Source: Amoebophrya sp. AT5.2 (taxonomy: Eukaryota; Sar; Dinophyceae; Syndiniales; Amoebophryaceae). From it: a stretch of DNA of 56,044 nt. Under the pieces are notes generated by a model. That model saw nothing but the letters and a program-made list of their open reading frames with translations, did no database searches and had not been told where the DNA came from. Below, in pieces: positions 1 through 11,427 of this stretch; the stretch's first letter is position 1, and each line of letters starts with the position of its first letter. The stretch covers positions 1 to 56,044 of the forward strand of contig RXOD01003817.1 of assembly GCA_005223375.1 (NCBI GenBank). Reading direction: 5' to 3'. The position numbers were made by a program, and so were the translations under genes.

Positions 1-2151
1 GCAGACGGCGCGCCGAGGAACCGCTCCGTCTCTCCTGCCCCTCCAAGGCCAATGCGTCCGCGGTGTCCTGGAGACTCGGACCTTCCTCCAGCGTCAACTG
101 AGTCCAACGTTCCAGCGCGCGACCGCGGATCATCACTAGGCGGGGCGGTCGAACCGAAAGACGTCGGTGCAGTCGGAGTAGATCCTCCTCGGGCTCGCAC
201 TGCATCTCCCTCCGCGACGTCGTCGTCGGCGAGGAATTTGCTTTGCCGCACCGCGGTTCCGTTCGACGCTGGGAGGAGACGAAAGGATCAGTGTTGGGTG
301 TTGTTAATGTCGTTTCTACTGCGTAAGATCATGACGTAGAAGACTCACTTCTCCTTCTTTCGTTCTTGATGTTCTTCAGCTTCGGGTGAAAATGCTAAAA
401 GTGCGCACGACAAAATAATGAAGCTAGTAAACAGCGAAATAATCGCCAGTACCAAGCGACGCAGAAGCTGGGCCAGCATTCTGCAAAGTGCCTGCTGCAC
501 GCCCGGCTAATACAAACGCGGCAGAGTACACGAAACGGACGAACCGCAGCCCCTTCTTCGGAAAAACGATTTTCAGCATCAATCTCTTCTTTCGGCGTCT
601 TCTCGCACCGTGATAGCTGCCGCGGCCGCCGCGCGTAGACAACTCCAGAGCGCACTGCTCCGCACTTTCGTCCAGACTGAACTGTTGCCAGAGCCACCCG
701 TATCTCCGAAGGCTGAGCCACGCGTTACCAGGATCCGGAACATCCCCCAAATGACGGAGCCACACATTCCGCAGTCTGGGACCCAAGCGGCCGCTCGTCG
801 TCGTGCTCTCTAACTCCTTTCCGTCGAGTAGCTCTCGCTGTATCCCCCGCATGTTTTTCATCGTGCGCCGCTTTGTCCGCTCCGAAGCCACCTCAACTCC
901 GCTCCCGCCGCGACAACTTTTTTTCCCTTTTCCAAGGTTGGGAGACCCCCTTCTGGCAACTGTTTCTGCTCCTACTGCTTCATCCCGCCTTGCGTTCATC
1001 TCCTCGATGTCGTTGTCCCCCATTCCCCGCGCACCAGATGAAGAGGATGCGGAAGAAGATGAAAAGCCGCTTCCTTGATCATGATCACGGTGGTCCGCTG
1101 GTTCTTGATCTCGTGGCTGCTCGTACTCATCCTGCAAAAATGGCTGCCAGCACGTCCGTTTTTTGTTTTTCACCGAAGCGGATGAGGAAGCAGTCGTCGC
1201 AAGGCAAGGCCGGCAATGATGTGGGGCGAAGGGACTAGAACAGCTGCCTATGCTGTCCCCAGTCGTTGTACTCAGACTACGCCCAGCACTGCTGCGTGCT
1301 GCGGATAGTACATCCAGTCGCGTACTAGCCGGTCCACGATCGCCCAGCTTCAGGTTTTCCCCCGGAAGAGCAGGCGGCTCTAGTACTCCCTCAGGCGTCG
1401 CAGAAGCGTTCGAAGTCCTCGTCGTGCTGGGTTCATAGGCGTTGACGGTTTGAAGATGCAAAAAATTTAATTTGGGTAGACTGGTTCCGACGTCGACGTT
1501 CTGCTGACCGACTGGCGAATGGTCCGGGGGCACTCCTTCGTGTTGAGCCCGACAGCGCTCGAAGCTGTTGCTCACGGCGGTCAACTCCCGCGCTCTTTGA
1601 AACCGATGCTTGTAGAAGTCTTCCGAGTAGTATGTATTCGCATGGCACCACTCCGATTTCTGCGAATAAACGGCAGCCCGCGACCCCGGTTGTCCCGGTC
1701 CATTGCCGTTGACGTTCCATTCCGCTGTCGTGCTCCCTGGCGGACAGGTTTTTTTGCAGCAGACATTTTCGTGGAGAGGGTTTTTCCCGCGCAGAAGTGG
1801 TGCATCGCGTTGCGACGAAGTCGCGTATGAGCCGCCAGCTCCCAACTCGTCCGCGGCGGAGTGACCTGGTGTAGAAGCTGTGTCGTCGCGCTCCTCTAGT
1901 TGTTCGCGGCCGCGGCGGCGCAGACGCAGCTCCAGCTGCTCTACGAATATAGCTTCCCCCGAGCCTGAGTTCGCTGTTGGTTCTCGTTCTCCACCTCCAC
2001 CCCCTCGCCCTCCTCCCCCGTCCCAGTAGTTCTCTTTTGCCCGTACAACTAGTCCATTCCCCTGGTCGTGGAGATCAATCGGAGGACCAGCGTCTGTCCC
2101 CGCAAATCCAAACGTCGATGACGACGCAGAAGCGCTTTCACCGACCTGCAT
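1..2151 (-). CDS. Hypothetical low-complexity protein, two exons seen, 3' end outside window
   Basis: I do not recognise this protein. The main exon (453-2151) starts at an ATG at 2151 and codes about 566 residues rich in Ser, Gly, Arg and acidic stretches, with a Gly run near residue 50 and a basic, then hydrophobic, segment near the end (KKRLMLKIV followed by a Val/Phe-rich stretch) that may be a short membrane-associated helix. Read straight through, the frame stops at 424, but a GTACTG donor after 453 and a pyrimidine-rich acceptor ending in CAG at 269-271 join it in frame (split Ala codon) to an open frame at 1-268 that runs off the window. The 1-268 frame has the same Ser/Gly/Asp/Arg-rich composition, which supports the join. 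Intron about 184 nt. Function unknown. The exon 453-2151 is fairly sure; the splice and the downstream exon are inference. Confidence 0.55.
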
Positions 2152-3669
2152 GTCGTGCTGTCCGCTTCGTGAACGTGTGCTGAGTGACGCGACGCGATCG
2201 CGAAGACGAGGTATTAGGAAGACGTAGAGGTCAACAAGTGCAGGAGCAGCTCTGAATTTATTGATTCTTAACTCGACAGTGGCGTGGAGATTTCTATGTG
2301 GCTGCGTCGTGGCTGCTGGGGTTGATGCGCGTGAGCTGCCGTTGGGGTTGCGCGGTCGTCGCAGACAGGAACCAGCACGGGCGATTGTTCCGCCCGGTAG
2401 TCCTGCTGTGCTCGTCCAGTATGGCCGCAGGGGCTATGAATGTATGTTATGCTTGTGCCGTGCGTGATGATTTTCTTATTATGATCACATCCGTATGGTA
2501 TTTTTATTCGTGGTTGCAGAAAGTAATTAGTACTAAATATGGCACAGCCGAATTTCTTCGATATGCATTGTGCATCGCGACCGCTGAGTAGTTCCTCATT
2601 ATATTTTGCCACGTCGAGAAGATGGAAGCTAGTACTTCCGCCTCCTAAAGTAATCCGAGCCGATGGAGAACTCTTTCATCTTCTATCTAATGTCGAAAAC
2701 TGCGCGCTGCCCAACCTAATATTTTTTTATTCAGATTCATTCAATCATCAGATTTCGAAGCGATGAGAAGTCGATGTTGACAGATAAAATTTGATATCGA
2801 TCCCTAATTCGCCATGCCCATGGATACTGGTACTACTAGTGGTCATGGAAAGATGCAAAGGTGGACATGTCTACGCCGTACGCTACGACATGCGAGAAAA
2901 TGTCAGCGTACGAGATTACTTAAAAGATGAAAGTCAAAGTGAGCTAACTTTCTATCAAACTTGATGATCAAAACGCGGAAAAACGGGTCACGTTCAGATT
3001 CAGGCCCGACGCAGGCGTTGATCGCGGATAAAAGTCCGGCTCCTGTAGCATAGCAAGTCAACGCGATCAACTTTCAGGCAGTTCTTGTGCTTCGGAAACT
3101 GGGGCGATTCCTACAAGGATCTGGTTTACCAAGACGTGCTCGTGGGAGGACAATTCGTATCAAATTCTTTTGGACACGATAGGACCATGATTCGGATCGA
3201 CTCTTGATGAGAAGAAAAGATTTTCTTCGTTGGAAGAAACAGAAAGAGAAACTGGCTATAGAACGGTTATCTTTTCAGTTCACCTTCAGCACGAAAGAAA
3301 AGGTAATCACCACCACCAGGAGATAGAGCTCAACTCCTGTGTCTTCGGTCGTTTGATGTTCGTCAATTGCTCAGGTTACGATTCGATCGTGAAATTTTTT
3401 TTCTGCAGCAGAATTGTACACGGATCATCAGATCGGGAAGAGCGGGTGGTGGAACACTTCTAGGTAGAAGGGGCACTCCTTGTCGCTGCAGCGATCAATT
3501 TGCTCGAACATAGGCAAAGCGAACACAACCTCCACCCTCGTTTGATTCGTAAAGAGGACGGTCGCTTCTGAGCAGCCCTTAGCTTCTGAGCAAGTTTCCC
3601 GACATCATGATGACCATGATCCTGAACTTGTACTTGATGTTGATCTTCTCCCCTACTAAGTTAGTAGCT
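2152..3669. other. Intergenic, no gene seen
   Basis: About 1.5 kb between the 5' end of the gene at 453-2151 and the stop of the next gene at 3670. Only short frames without ATG-supported, coding-like composition occur on either strand. The stretch 2480-2960 is more AT-rich than the flanking coding DNA. No promoter, repeat or RNA gene could be supported. Confidence 0.4.
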
Positions 3670-5397
3670 TCAGTCGGAGTCGCTGAAGATATGCATGGGG
3701 AAGCTGCTGCCGTCTACTTTCCGCTTGTGCCGCATCTGTTCGGAGTGTTGGCTCCACAGCGCCAGGTCCCGCTTGTTCGCCCGACTTTCCTCGTGCACCA
3801 CGGGCACCCCGTTTCTCTTCGCCCTGCGCCTCGACGAATTTTCGCCCTGGAATTCGGTCATGTTACGCTCGTGCTGCAAATAACCGGGATAAAGCTTCTT
3901 CGCCGAAGCAGCCCGCAGCGTCGACGCACTCATGAGGTGGCTCTCCGCGAGCGGCACGTCCCTCAAAAAAGACCGCGTGAAAAAGCCAGAGGACTTCAGT
4001 TTCATGATATCACATGGACTATGATCTACTTCCGCACTGTCCTTCTCAGCAAAATGAACATGCTGCTTTTCGTCCTGTTGCTGATGCTTCAGAATTCCAA
4101 CGATTTGGGGCTTGCGGACCGATGCTGCGTGCTTGTTGGTAGAAGGGGGCGGCGGGGGCGGCGGTGCCAGCTTCTTTTTGCCAATTTGCACTTTCGGCAG
4201 GGCGGTGGAATTGATCGTTTTCACCAAGGCCTGGGCTTGCAACAGGTTGCTGTCCCGGATATCCACCACGGTACTGGTCCTACTGCTCGCGGCGCAATTA
4301 AGAAGCACAGGTGCAGCCACTGGAGGTGGTGCCGCCTTACTACATGTCATTTCCATGATCAGGTCTTCCGATCCGCTACTTGGCGACTGGATGCTTTTGC
4401 TCTCCACGGCGTCGGCTATCGTCACATGCTTAGCGCCCAGACCAGTTGATGCAGTTGTAGTTGTTGGACTTGCTCCTTGTCCTTGTTCGACGCTCGATAT
4501 CTTCATTAGCACACCGACAGCACCACCTGCTGCTCCTGCCGCTCCAAAAACACGACTCCCAGCCTTCCCTGTTCCCCCGCTTCGGTTCCTCTCCGCCACC
4601 TCCGCATTTGATGACTCTCCAGAAGCCCTTTTCGGGTCGCTCTCGAGGATGTGTTCGCAGTTGTCGACACGAATTCCGTTCTTGATTTTCGGAATGATGG
4701 TCACCCACGAAAACATCATCTCCAGGTAATCTTTCTGCGAAAGTCGCATCAGCATCCGCTCCGTGTCTTCACATAAGTCGTTGCGCTGCACGAACGCCCT
4801 CACGTCATCCTCGTGCTCCCACTTGCTCAGCTCTGTAGATATAAAGTTAAGTAGTTCTTGCAGTGATAATTATCAATGTACCTGCTTGATACATTTGATG
4901 TTTGCTCTCATCCTACGGCAGTCCGATGCTGGGCACGTAGGGACCCTACATGCGTGCTAGCCGCGGTGGCTAGCCATACATCACAGCTTAGCACGATATT
5001 GTTTTTGATGTTCATCTTCATGATAAGTAATCAAAGTTTGGCGCGAATTTGGACCAACGGCAACCGCCACTGCGGCGAATAAAGCTGTATAATTATTTCT
5101 AAGGTGAATTATTCATTTTTACGTAGAAGTTCCAGATGAAGTACCATTGTCGCTAGCAGACATCCCCTCGCTGTCGGATGATGTCGACAATTCAGCCTCT
5201 TCGTCTGGGACACTCCCCTTGAATGGAACTCGGAAAGGATTGAACTTCAACTTACAACTTGATGAGGACCGCCTCTCCTGCTCGCTGCGCTTCTTTACAG
5301 CACCTGCGGCCCGCGGCGGGCCCGGACGACGGCGCCGCTCCCTCTTGGCCTTAGAGTTTGTCTTCCTCTTGCCCTTAGGACGCATCGGCTTCGCCAT
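3670..5397 (-). CDS. Two-exon basic/low-complexity protein with possible PP1-docking motifs
   Basis: Predicted exons are 5145-5397 and 3670-4832, joined by a 312-nt intron (G|GTACTT donor, TACAG acceptor); the sum is 1,416 nt, coding 471 residues in one frame. I chose the ATG at 5397 (MAKPMRPKGKRK), because frames further upstream lack an ATG. The N-terminus is strongly basic (Lys/Arg-rich to about residue 35), like a nuclear localisation signal. Just after the junction comes a compact, charged helical segment (LSKWEHEDD to SQKDYLEMMF), the most domain-like part. Later there is a polyproline run (seven Pro near 4150), and at about 4060-4105 a GILK tetrapeptide followed about ten residues on by HVHF, resembling the SILK plus RVxF pair by which regulators dock on protein phosphatase 1. 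The enzyme partner is inference only. Family not recognised. The second exon alone is well supported by its length and composition. Confidence 0.6.
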
Positions 5398-6220
5398 TCT
5401 TCCGGCACTACGATTCGACAACAACAGTCAACACTTCTGGCACAGATTCGTGGTGGTCGCAGGTAAATACCAGGATCTTTTAAATTTGTCAGCCTGACTT
5501 GTACTTTTTTATTGTTCTTCGACGTATTGATTAAGTACATATGGTACATAGAGATAGAAAGCTCGCATGTTAAGCACTCGGTTTTCTACGCATTCCTTCG
5601 TCGTCGATTGAAATTTGGCCGAATCCAACATCGCTCTCGCTGTAGCTTCTGGCCACGAGTTCAAGCAGTGATCGCCTGGCGAAAAAAAAAAGATCCAGAA
5701 ACACGCGAAACGCGTAGATCTCACGCACCTGCGAAGACGAACGTGTGACCGGATCACAGGCAAGCTTCAGCACCGGCGAACAGCGACGACTTCCCCTTGG
5801 TTTTTGTGCTGTCGTGTACCCAGAAGTACATTCAACCTTGTCGTGGTCACCAGCGCTACTCGGAATCTTGATGTCCTGAAGTCACTGACACACGGTCACG
5901 GATCCGCACAGAATCAATCTCGTTTCGCTGACCACAAAAAACTTCCAACAAACCTGTTGCCACGTGCGCCGCAGGATTCATTTTCTCTGTTCAGATGCAG
6001 ATCCAACTTCTACTCCAGGTATCTACAGGTGAGAGAAAAGCACATGGACATGTCTCACGCTCACCTAGTACTTCCCTTCTTCTATGAAACAAAAACATTG
6101 TGCTGGTTCTGTCGCCGACGCCACCGGATGAAAAGCATATGAGTACAGGAGAATTAGAATAAAAAGTCGTCTCGTCGCACATGAGGAGCATCACGGTGAA
6201 CCATGATTGAATGGTGGTGG
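5398..6220. other. Intergenic, no gene seen
   Basis: About 0.8 kb between the ATG at 5397 and the stop of the BuGZ-like gene at 6221. It contains an A10 run near 5680-5691 and short unsupported frames only. It may hold 5' UTR of the gene to its left and 3' UTR of the gene to its right. Confidence 0.4.
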
Positions 6221-9212
6221 TTACTTCCCTGTTTCCGCGAATCGCACGGGCCGGTTCCAGGGTTTCTGGCAGGCGCGCAACTCTTCAGGGGACACGAACT
6301 CGTAGGCGTAAAACAGCGCCTGTTTCGCATTTTCTAAGGTCTGCTTCTTGTATTCGTCGCCGTGCAACTGTTGTAGAAAGGCCGATGTTGTCGTCGCCGC
6401 TTGGTGCGTCACCCCCGCATTCTGTCGAGTAGAAACGGAAAAATTGCTGGCGAGGCGCGGGCGCCCGTCAATAAGAGCTACAAGGTGCGAGAGGTGTCTC
6501 TCTTTTCAGGCGGAGAACGCGGACAGAAACAGTACTTGAAGATCTCTCAATACATGATAGCGTGGCCCTGTTTTCACGCTAGCGCGGACAGAAACTGCAT
6601 TAACACTAAGTAACAGTACCAGTTCTTCAGCTCTAGAAGAAGCCTGCACGACCCTATGTATCATGATCTCAACAATCCCGAGGATGTAGAAAAGTTCGGT
6701 CAGTACCTGGCGCTTTTGCGGCTGGTCGTAATCGTTGGGTTCCCTCCTCGGAGAGCGTTCCCGCAGTGGGCTCTGCGATTCCCGATCGTGATACCCGTTG
6801 TGCGCCGGTCTCGGCGCCGTGGCCTTTCCGCTGAGGCCCATCTTCAACTGCTGCTCGTGTTGGTTGTTCGTGGTCCCGCCCGCGCCGGGGCTCCCGGAGG
6901 AGGCGCCCCCTGCTCCACCGACCCCAACCGGCGTACGACCTCCCCCGCCGGCGATTGACCCGGAGGGTTGAGGCGCTGCTGCCCCCGGGGCAGGTGGGCC
7001 GCTGTACGATCCGCCCGGGCCACCTCCAAGACCAGCCCCACCGCTTCCCAGTGGAATTAGATTCGGGTTATTCGCACCACCGCCCGCAAAGGGGGGCCTG
7101 CTCTTCGCGGCTGCGGGAGGGTTGATGCTGCCGTCCATATTTTTAAACGGAGCAGTTGACGTACTCACGGAGCCCTTCATCATGTGGGACTGCTCGCCAG
7201 CCGCGCTCACGGGCGCGCCGCTGCCGCTGCTCGAAGATGCTGCTAGTTGCGGTGCACCACCAACGCCGCTGGATGGACCGCCACCTCCCGGGTTTCCCAA
7301 CGGCTGCAGGTTGGGATTCTTGGACCCGCCCTTCATCCCCATCGGCCCGCCAGGCGGCATCTGACGAAAAGAACATTTCAACATTCAATGGTGCGCATTC
7401 GTGCTGGAAAGGTACTAGGAAAAGACCGTCGGGCGGCAGTCGTGGTGCTGGTGCTGGAAAAGAACTACCGGTACCGGTCAATTATTTTCGACGTAAACAT
7501 AAGCTCCCGCGGCAAAGGCCACGATGAATCTCGCCAGTACAGCTGCAACTGCACTGCTCCTGGTATGGACTGCGACCACTACAACTACTAAAAATGTATG
7601 CGATGAATAAAGTGAGATGAAGAACATCAGGTAACAGGACAAGGAGAAGTACTAACTTACGACGTTGTCGTGTATAAGTATGCGTAAGGAGTACCATAGG
7701 CATCATTCCAGGTCCCTTCATGCCCGGATGCATCATTCCTGGCATCGGCGGCATTCCAGGCATCATTCCTGGCATCATGGGCATGCCCTTCATCATCCCG
7801 GGCATCATGCCCATCATCATCGGGTTCATTCCACCTCCTGGCATTCCCATCCCCATCCCCGCCATCATTCCAGGCATGCCCATTCCTGGCATCATGCCCT
7901 TCATCATCCCGGGCATTGCTGCTCCCCCAGCTCCAGGTCCGGGAGCTCCACTACTCGGCATCGTAGACGTAGAAGTACTCGCTGCTTGTGGTTCCCCGGT
8001 GCCGCTTGATGTGCCGCTGTTCGCAGCTGTCGCGGGAGGAGCGCCCACCTCGCCAGCAGATCCGGGCGTGGCGGAGGCCGCTGCTGCAGAAGGTGCAGCA
8101 TCTTTTGCAAAGGGATTGTCGCCAACGACCGTGCTGCGCACAACTTCCGGCGGGTTTGCTGTTTTCCCAGGATGAACATCGTGCTCTTCTTGCGCCGCTG
8201 CGGGTGTACCCGCGCCGTCCTTCTTTTCCTCGAGGCTGCTACCAGTCGCGGGAAGCTGTAGTTGCACACTGGTTGGGGCCGTGTTCGCAACGGGCTTCGA
8301 CGCCGAGCTACTAGCATCAGCGCTTCCACCTCCCGGTGCAGCTGCACCTGGCATCTGCATTCCGGGCATGCCAGGCGTTCCCATGCCGGGCATCATGCCC
8401 ATCATGCCCATTAGCATGGGATTCATGCCTCCGGGCATCATCCCGGCCATTCCCGCCATGTTTGGCATGCCAGGCATTCCTCCCTGCATGCCGCCCATTC
8501 CGCCCGGCATTCCCATTCCTGGCATGTTCATTCCGCCCGGCATTTTATTTCCCATTCCTGGCATAGGCATGCCCATACCGTTCATCGTCCCGTTGTTCGT
8601 CATCCCTGGCAGTACCCCCGTCGACGCCGCCGCCTGGTGACCGCCAGAGACGCCGGGCGTTGCAGTTCTACTTGCTGGACCAGGGTGAGAACTGCTTCCT
8701 CCGACCATGTTCAGCGGGGTCAGATGGCCCTGCTTTGCCATCTCCTGCTTTACGATTCGGAGAGCATCCTCCTCGAAGTCGGTGCCGCTGGCTCTGCTCA
8801 TCAGCATGTCGGCCGGAACGCCCTTGAGACCAATAATCAGCACACGGGGATCGTCTCGGCCGGGAATCGCGTTTGGAACGCCGCGCAATGTTTTCCCATG
8901 CACCTGCTCGTAGTGGACCTGGTGATAGTTGATGGCAGTCGTTGTCGATGTTATTGATTTCCATTACATCCATCAACAGCAAAAATCTTCTACTTTATAT
9001 CGGGTAAAAAAAAATATTAATACGGCAAGGGCTGGCGCGCTGTGCGCTTTGACTTCGCAGTCAGGGCAGCGGAAGTGGCGTTGTCGCTGGTACTGAATCA
9101 GCTGCTCCTCAGTATCGAATTCCTTGTCGTCGTAGTAGTTCCAGAATTTGAAGCGCTTGCGGCCATCCGGTCCCGTGTTCCGGTCAGACTTTATGTTCTT
9201 TTTCCGGCCCAT
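6221..9212 (-). CDS. ZNF207: BuGZ/ZNF207-like (plant SUF4-like) zinc-finger protein, four exons
   Basis: Exons 9024-9212, 7695-8918, 6707-7360 and 6221-6421 are all phase 0 with GT-AG introns of 105, 334 and 285 nt; together they code 755 residues. The start MGRKK at 9212 matches the family. The N-terminus aligns with ZNF207/SUF4 through both finger positions, and the exon 1-2 join rebuilds the second finger (FRCPDC, then LAVHYEQVH) followed by the family signature VPNAIPGR. The first finger has lost its ligands: KFWNYYD stands where WCWYC is usual, and QYQ replaces QHQ. Residues from about 130 to 470 are mostly low complexity, first a Met/Gly/Pro-rich region (GMPGM-type repeats), then an Ala/Ser/Gly-rich part and a short charged C-terminus. 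In animals BuGZ binds microtubules and loads Bub3 through a GLEBS motif and condenses via its low-complexity tail; no convincing GLEBS motif is visible here. Role in spindle assembly is inferred from family. Confidence 0.85.
7700..8600 (-). repeat. Met/Gly/Pro-rich degenerate tandem repeat inside the BuGZ-like gene
   Basis: Two clusters (about 7700-7920 and 8350-8600) of short imperfect units on the minus strand encode GMPGM, GMMPG and similar peptides. Units vary in length and codon use, so this is a protein-level low-complexity region rather than a clean DNA satellite. It lies in exon 2. Confidence 0.7.
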
Positions 9213-10482
9213 CTTGAGTCGCAATCCGGCGATCGCTGAGTGCTGCTGGTATCGTATTCGTATCTATCTATTGTAGCTCGAGCGATCGCGGGAGCGCAAA
9301 TGTGCCGCTACACCTACTTCTTACATGTACAGTGACGAGAGCAGCAGACTCAGACTGGCGGTGGCCTGCAGTACTACGTGGTGAATATCGCTAACGCTAA
9401 CTTGGCGGAACTATCACTCACAGCAGTATCGACGCAGTATCCGTAACCGTATCGTATGAAAGAATGTACGAACAACTATAGATAGTATAGGATCGAGTTG
9501 TGGAATGAATCCAGACAAAGGCGTGCAGCCGAACCATTCGGATCCAGATCCCTGCGTACGCAGCTTCCGGGAGATTGATCAGGACGGGTAAAACGAGAAC
9601 CAAGCGTGCAATGAGTATCCGTGCATTTCCATTTCATCACAGGTGCCAAGGAAATGAGGTTTACCTGTAGAGATCTTGGTCGCGAGTGTTTTTCGTCAGC
9701 ATGGTCGAAGTGGCTCCATCTTGGTGGGCCCCATCGTTCCGCCGCGGCGCGGCGAGTTAGAAAACTGAAAGATAGGCACCAGAGCGAGCGGAACCCTAAG
9801 CTAACCGAGAGAAGAAGAGCAAGAGAAAACGAAAACACGAGTTTGTACTTGTAGATGTAGAGTTTGTAGAGCCGAAAAAGTGCGGGAAGCGCCTAGTAAA
9901 CCTATGAAAATCTTCCTCGTAAAGTGGTCGCGTTCATTCTCGCCCTCGCCACGGACCTGCTTACTCACAACCACAACAAACGCACTAGAATTCGTTTCAT
10001 TTCGCAGTGAATGACCAAATTTTTACGTTCCACGGAACGGCTCGTTGACACTTTGGCCGGGAGTGGGAGTGTAGCTGAATCAATAGGAAATCAAATTTTT
10101 CAAGGTCGGTGCAGACTAGTAAGTACAGCTAGGGCTACAGTACATTAACATAAGTTTGCAGTAAATGGAGGGATATAGTAAAACAAAACAAGAACGTACC
10201 GGAGGCAATTCAGTAATCGGTCAATGGCCGTACCAAAAATCACCACGGACGTTCGAGCAAAACTGCTTTTTTCAGGGGCGTTTCCTGCGAAGCCCTCTGC
10301 AAAGATGAGAGGGAACTGTTCTATGCTTCGTGTTCGACCTACATCAGCATCAGCATTAGCATTTACAGTCCCCGCCACAGGAGCTCGGGGCAACTCGCCC
10401 CCCATTATGACTACTTAGTATGTGCAACATCAGCAGCACAAGCACTTCCCCTCTAAGTACAACTCCCTCCCGCTCCCCGCCC
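9213..10482. other. Intergenic, no gene seen
   Basis: About 1.27 kb upstream of the BuGZ-like ATG. On the minus strand a pyrimidine-rich stretch near 9795-9840 followed by AG could be a splice acceptor for a 5' untranslated exon. A minus-strand frame there begins with a hydrophobic stretch but has no ATG, so I do not call it a gene. Confidence 0.35.
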
Positions 10483-11427
10483 CTAGTCCCTCCCCAACTC
10501 TGCCGCGACGTTCCGGAAATCTTCCAGCATGCTCTTACTGCTCCCGACGTATACATCGTACTCCTCATTTGCTCCCAGGTACGGCTGCAAACCTGCTTTC
10601 TTTTTCAGAAACACCGTCGTTGGCAAGGCTTGCACTTCGTACCTCCTCTTCAGCTCCTTACTTTCAGAGTACGCGAATTGCACGTTGAAATCCTTCAACT
10701 CCTTATCGAGTCCCGCCTTCAAAATCCTGTTCTTCAAGTTCTGACACGGCGCACACCAGTCAGCGGAGAAAATGATGATCACCCCCTTCTCGAACATTAA
10801 CTCTTGCAATTCCGTGTCGTTTTTGATCTTCATTATGCGTTCTGCATAATCTGTTGCTCCATACCTGATCCGCACCGGGCAAACGTCTTTCGGAAGAGCT
10901 CCGCGCTTATCCCCCTTCCCAAAGTCAGCCTCCCGCCCTGGTGCGTACAAAACCTCTTCCGCACTCAAGTCCACAGAAACGTCCCCATCACAGAAAGTCA
11001 CCACGCACACTCCGTTTCCCTCGTCAATCGACGACACGACACCGCTGAACCACGGGTTATCTGCCCCTTCCGGCTTCCCCCGATACCCGTCGAATTTCGC
11101 CACCACTTCGTGCCCTTCTTGCAGGACCATCGCCCCGATGCGACATTCTCTTGTTTTGATGGGCTTTTCGCCGCGTTTGCTCCCCTTTCCGTAGTCCGTG
11201 TCGCGGCCGTCGGGGCAAAAAAGGACTTCATCCGCAATTAAATCCTTGGATACATCGCCGTCGCAGAAATTTACGGTGCAGACGCCTTCGTCCTCGTCCG
11301 TTTCCGCCACTGTGCCAGAAAACCAGGGATTGTTGGGGCCGTCAGGGTGTTCGCGGTAGCCGTGGAACTTGGCGACAACTTCGTCGCCAGGCTGGAGATG
11401 GTGGGGAGGGATTTGGAGGAAGGACAT
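10483..11427 (-). CDS. Double Tudor-like / thioredoxin-domain protein
   Basis: A single exon of 314 residues from the ATG at 11427, with AG four bases upstream of it. Residues about 10-72 and 100-165 are two copies of a Tudor/PWWP-type beta-barrel module, each beginning with GDEVVAKF or GHEVVAKF, then GYR, an NPWFSG core, CDGDVS, and EEVL or DEVL. Both are followed by a GKG(S/D)KRG linker. Residues about 190-310 form a thioredoxin fold with the active site WCAPC near 224-228 and the cis-proline loop ALPTT. Thioredoxin domains with both Cys act as dithiol-disulfide exchangers; Tudor-like modules usually read methylated peptides or bind nucleic acid-linked partners. No signal peptide or membrane span is seen, so a cytosolic or nuclear place is likely. 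The CAPC dipeptide differs from the usual CGPC and would shift redox potential. Substrate unknown. Confidence 0.85.
   Translation of the reverse strand: MSFLQIPPHHLQPGDEVVAKFHGYREHPDGPNNPWFSGTVAETDEDEGVCTVNFCDGDVSKDLIADEVLFCPDGRDTDYGKGSKRGEKPIKTRECRIGAMVLQEGHEVVAKFDGYRGKPEGADNPWFSGVVSSIDEGNGVCVVTFCDGDVSVDLSAEEVLYAPGREADFGKGDKRGALPKDVCPVRIRYGATDYAERIMKIKNDTELQELMFEKGVIIIFSADWCAPCQNLKNRILKAGLDKELKDFNVQFAYSESKELKRRYEVQALPTTVFLKKKAGLQPYLGANEEYDVYVGSSKSMLEDFRNVAAELGRD

Noticed and set aside
7700..8600. Short repeated units that might suggest a CRISPR array or satellite
   Set aside because: Units are irregular, in frame with BuGZ and lack spacers; they are codons for Met/Gly/Pro.
6221..9212. GLEBS (Bub3-binding) motif in the BuGZ-like protein
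   Set aside because: The only similar stretch, SSLEEKKDGAG, lacks the surrounding family pattern.
9212..9236. GACTCAAG just before the BuGZ ATG, like the end of the dinoflagellate spliced leader
   Set aside because: Only the last few bases match, and the gene has introns, so it is not a retro-inserted mRNA carrying a relict leader.
9476..9838. Minus-strand hydrophobic 120-codon frame upstream of the BuGZ-like gene
   Set aside because: It begins with GTG, not ATG, over a pyrimidine-rich stretch that codes Phe/Leu/Ser by composition.
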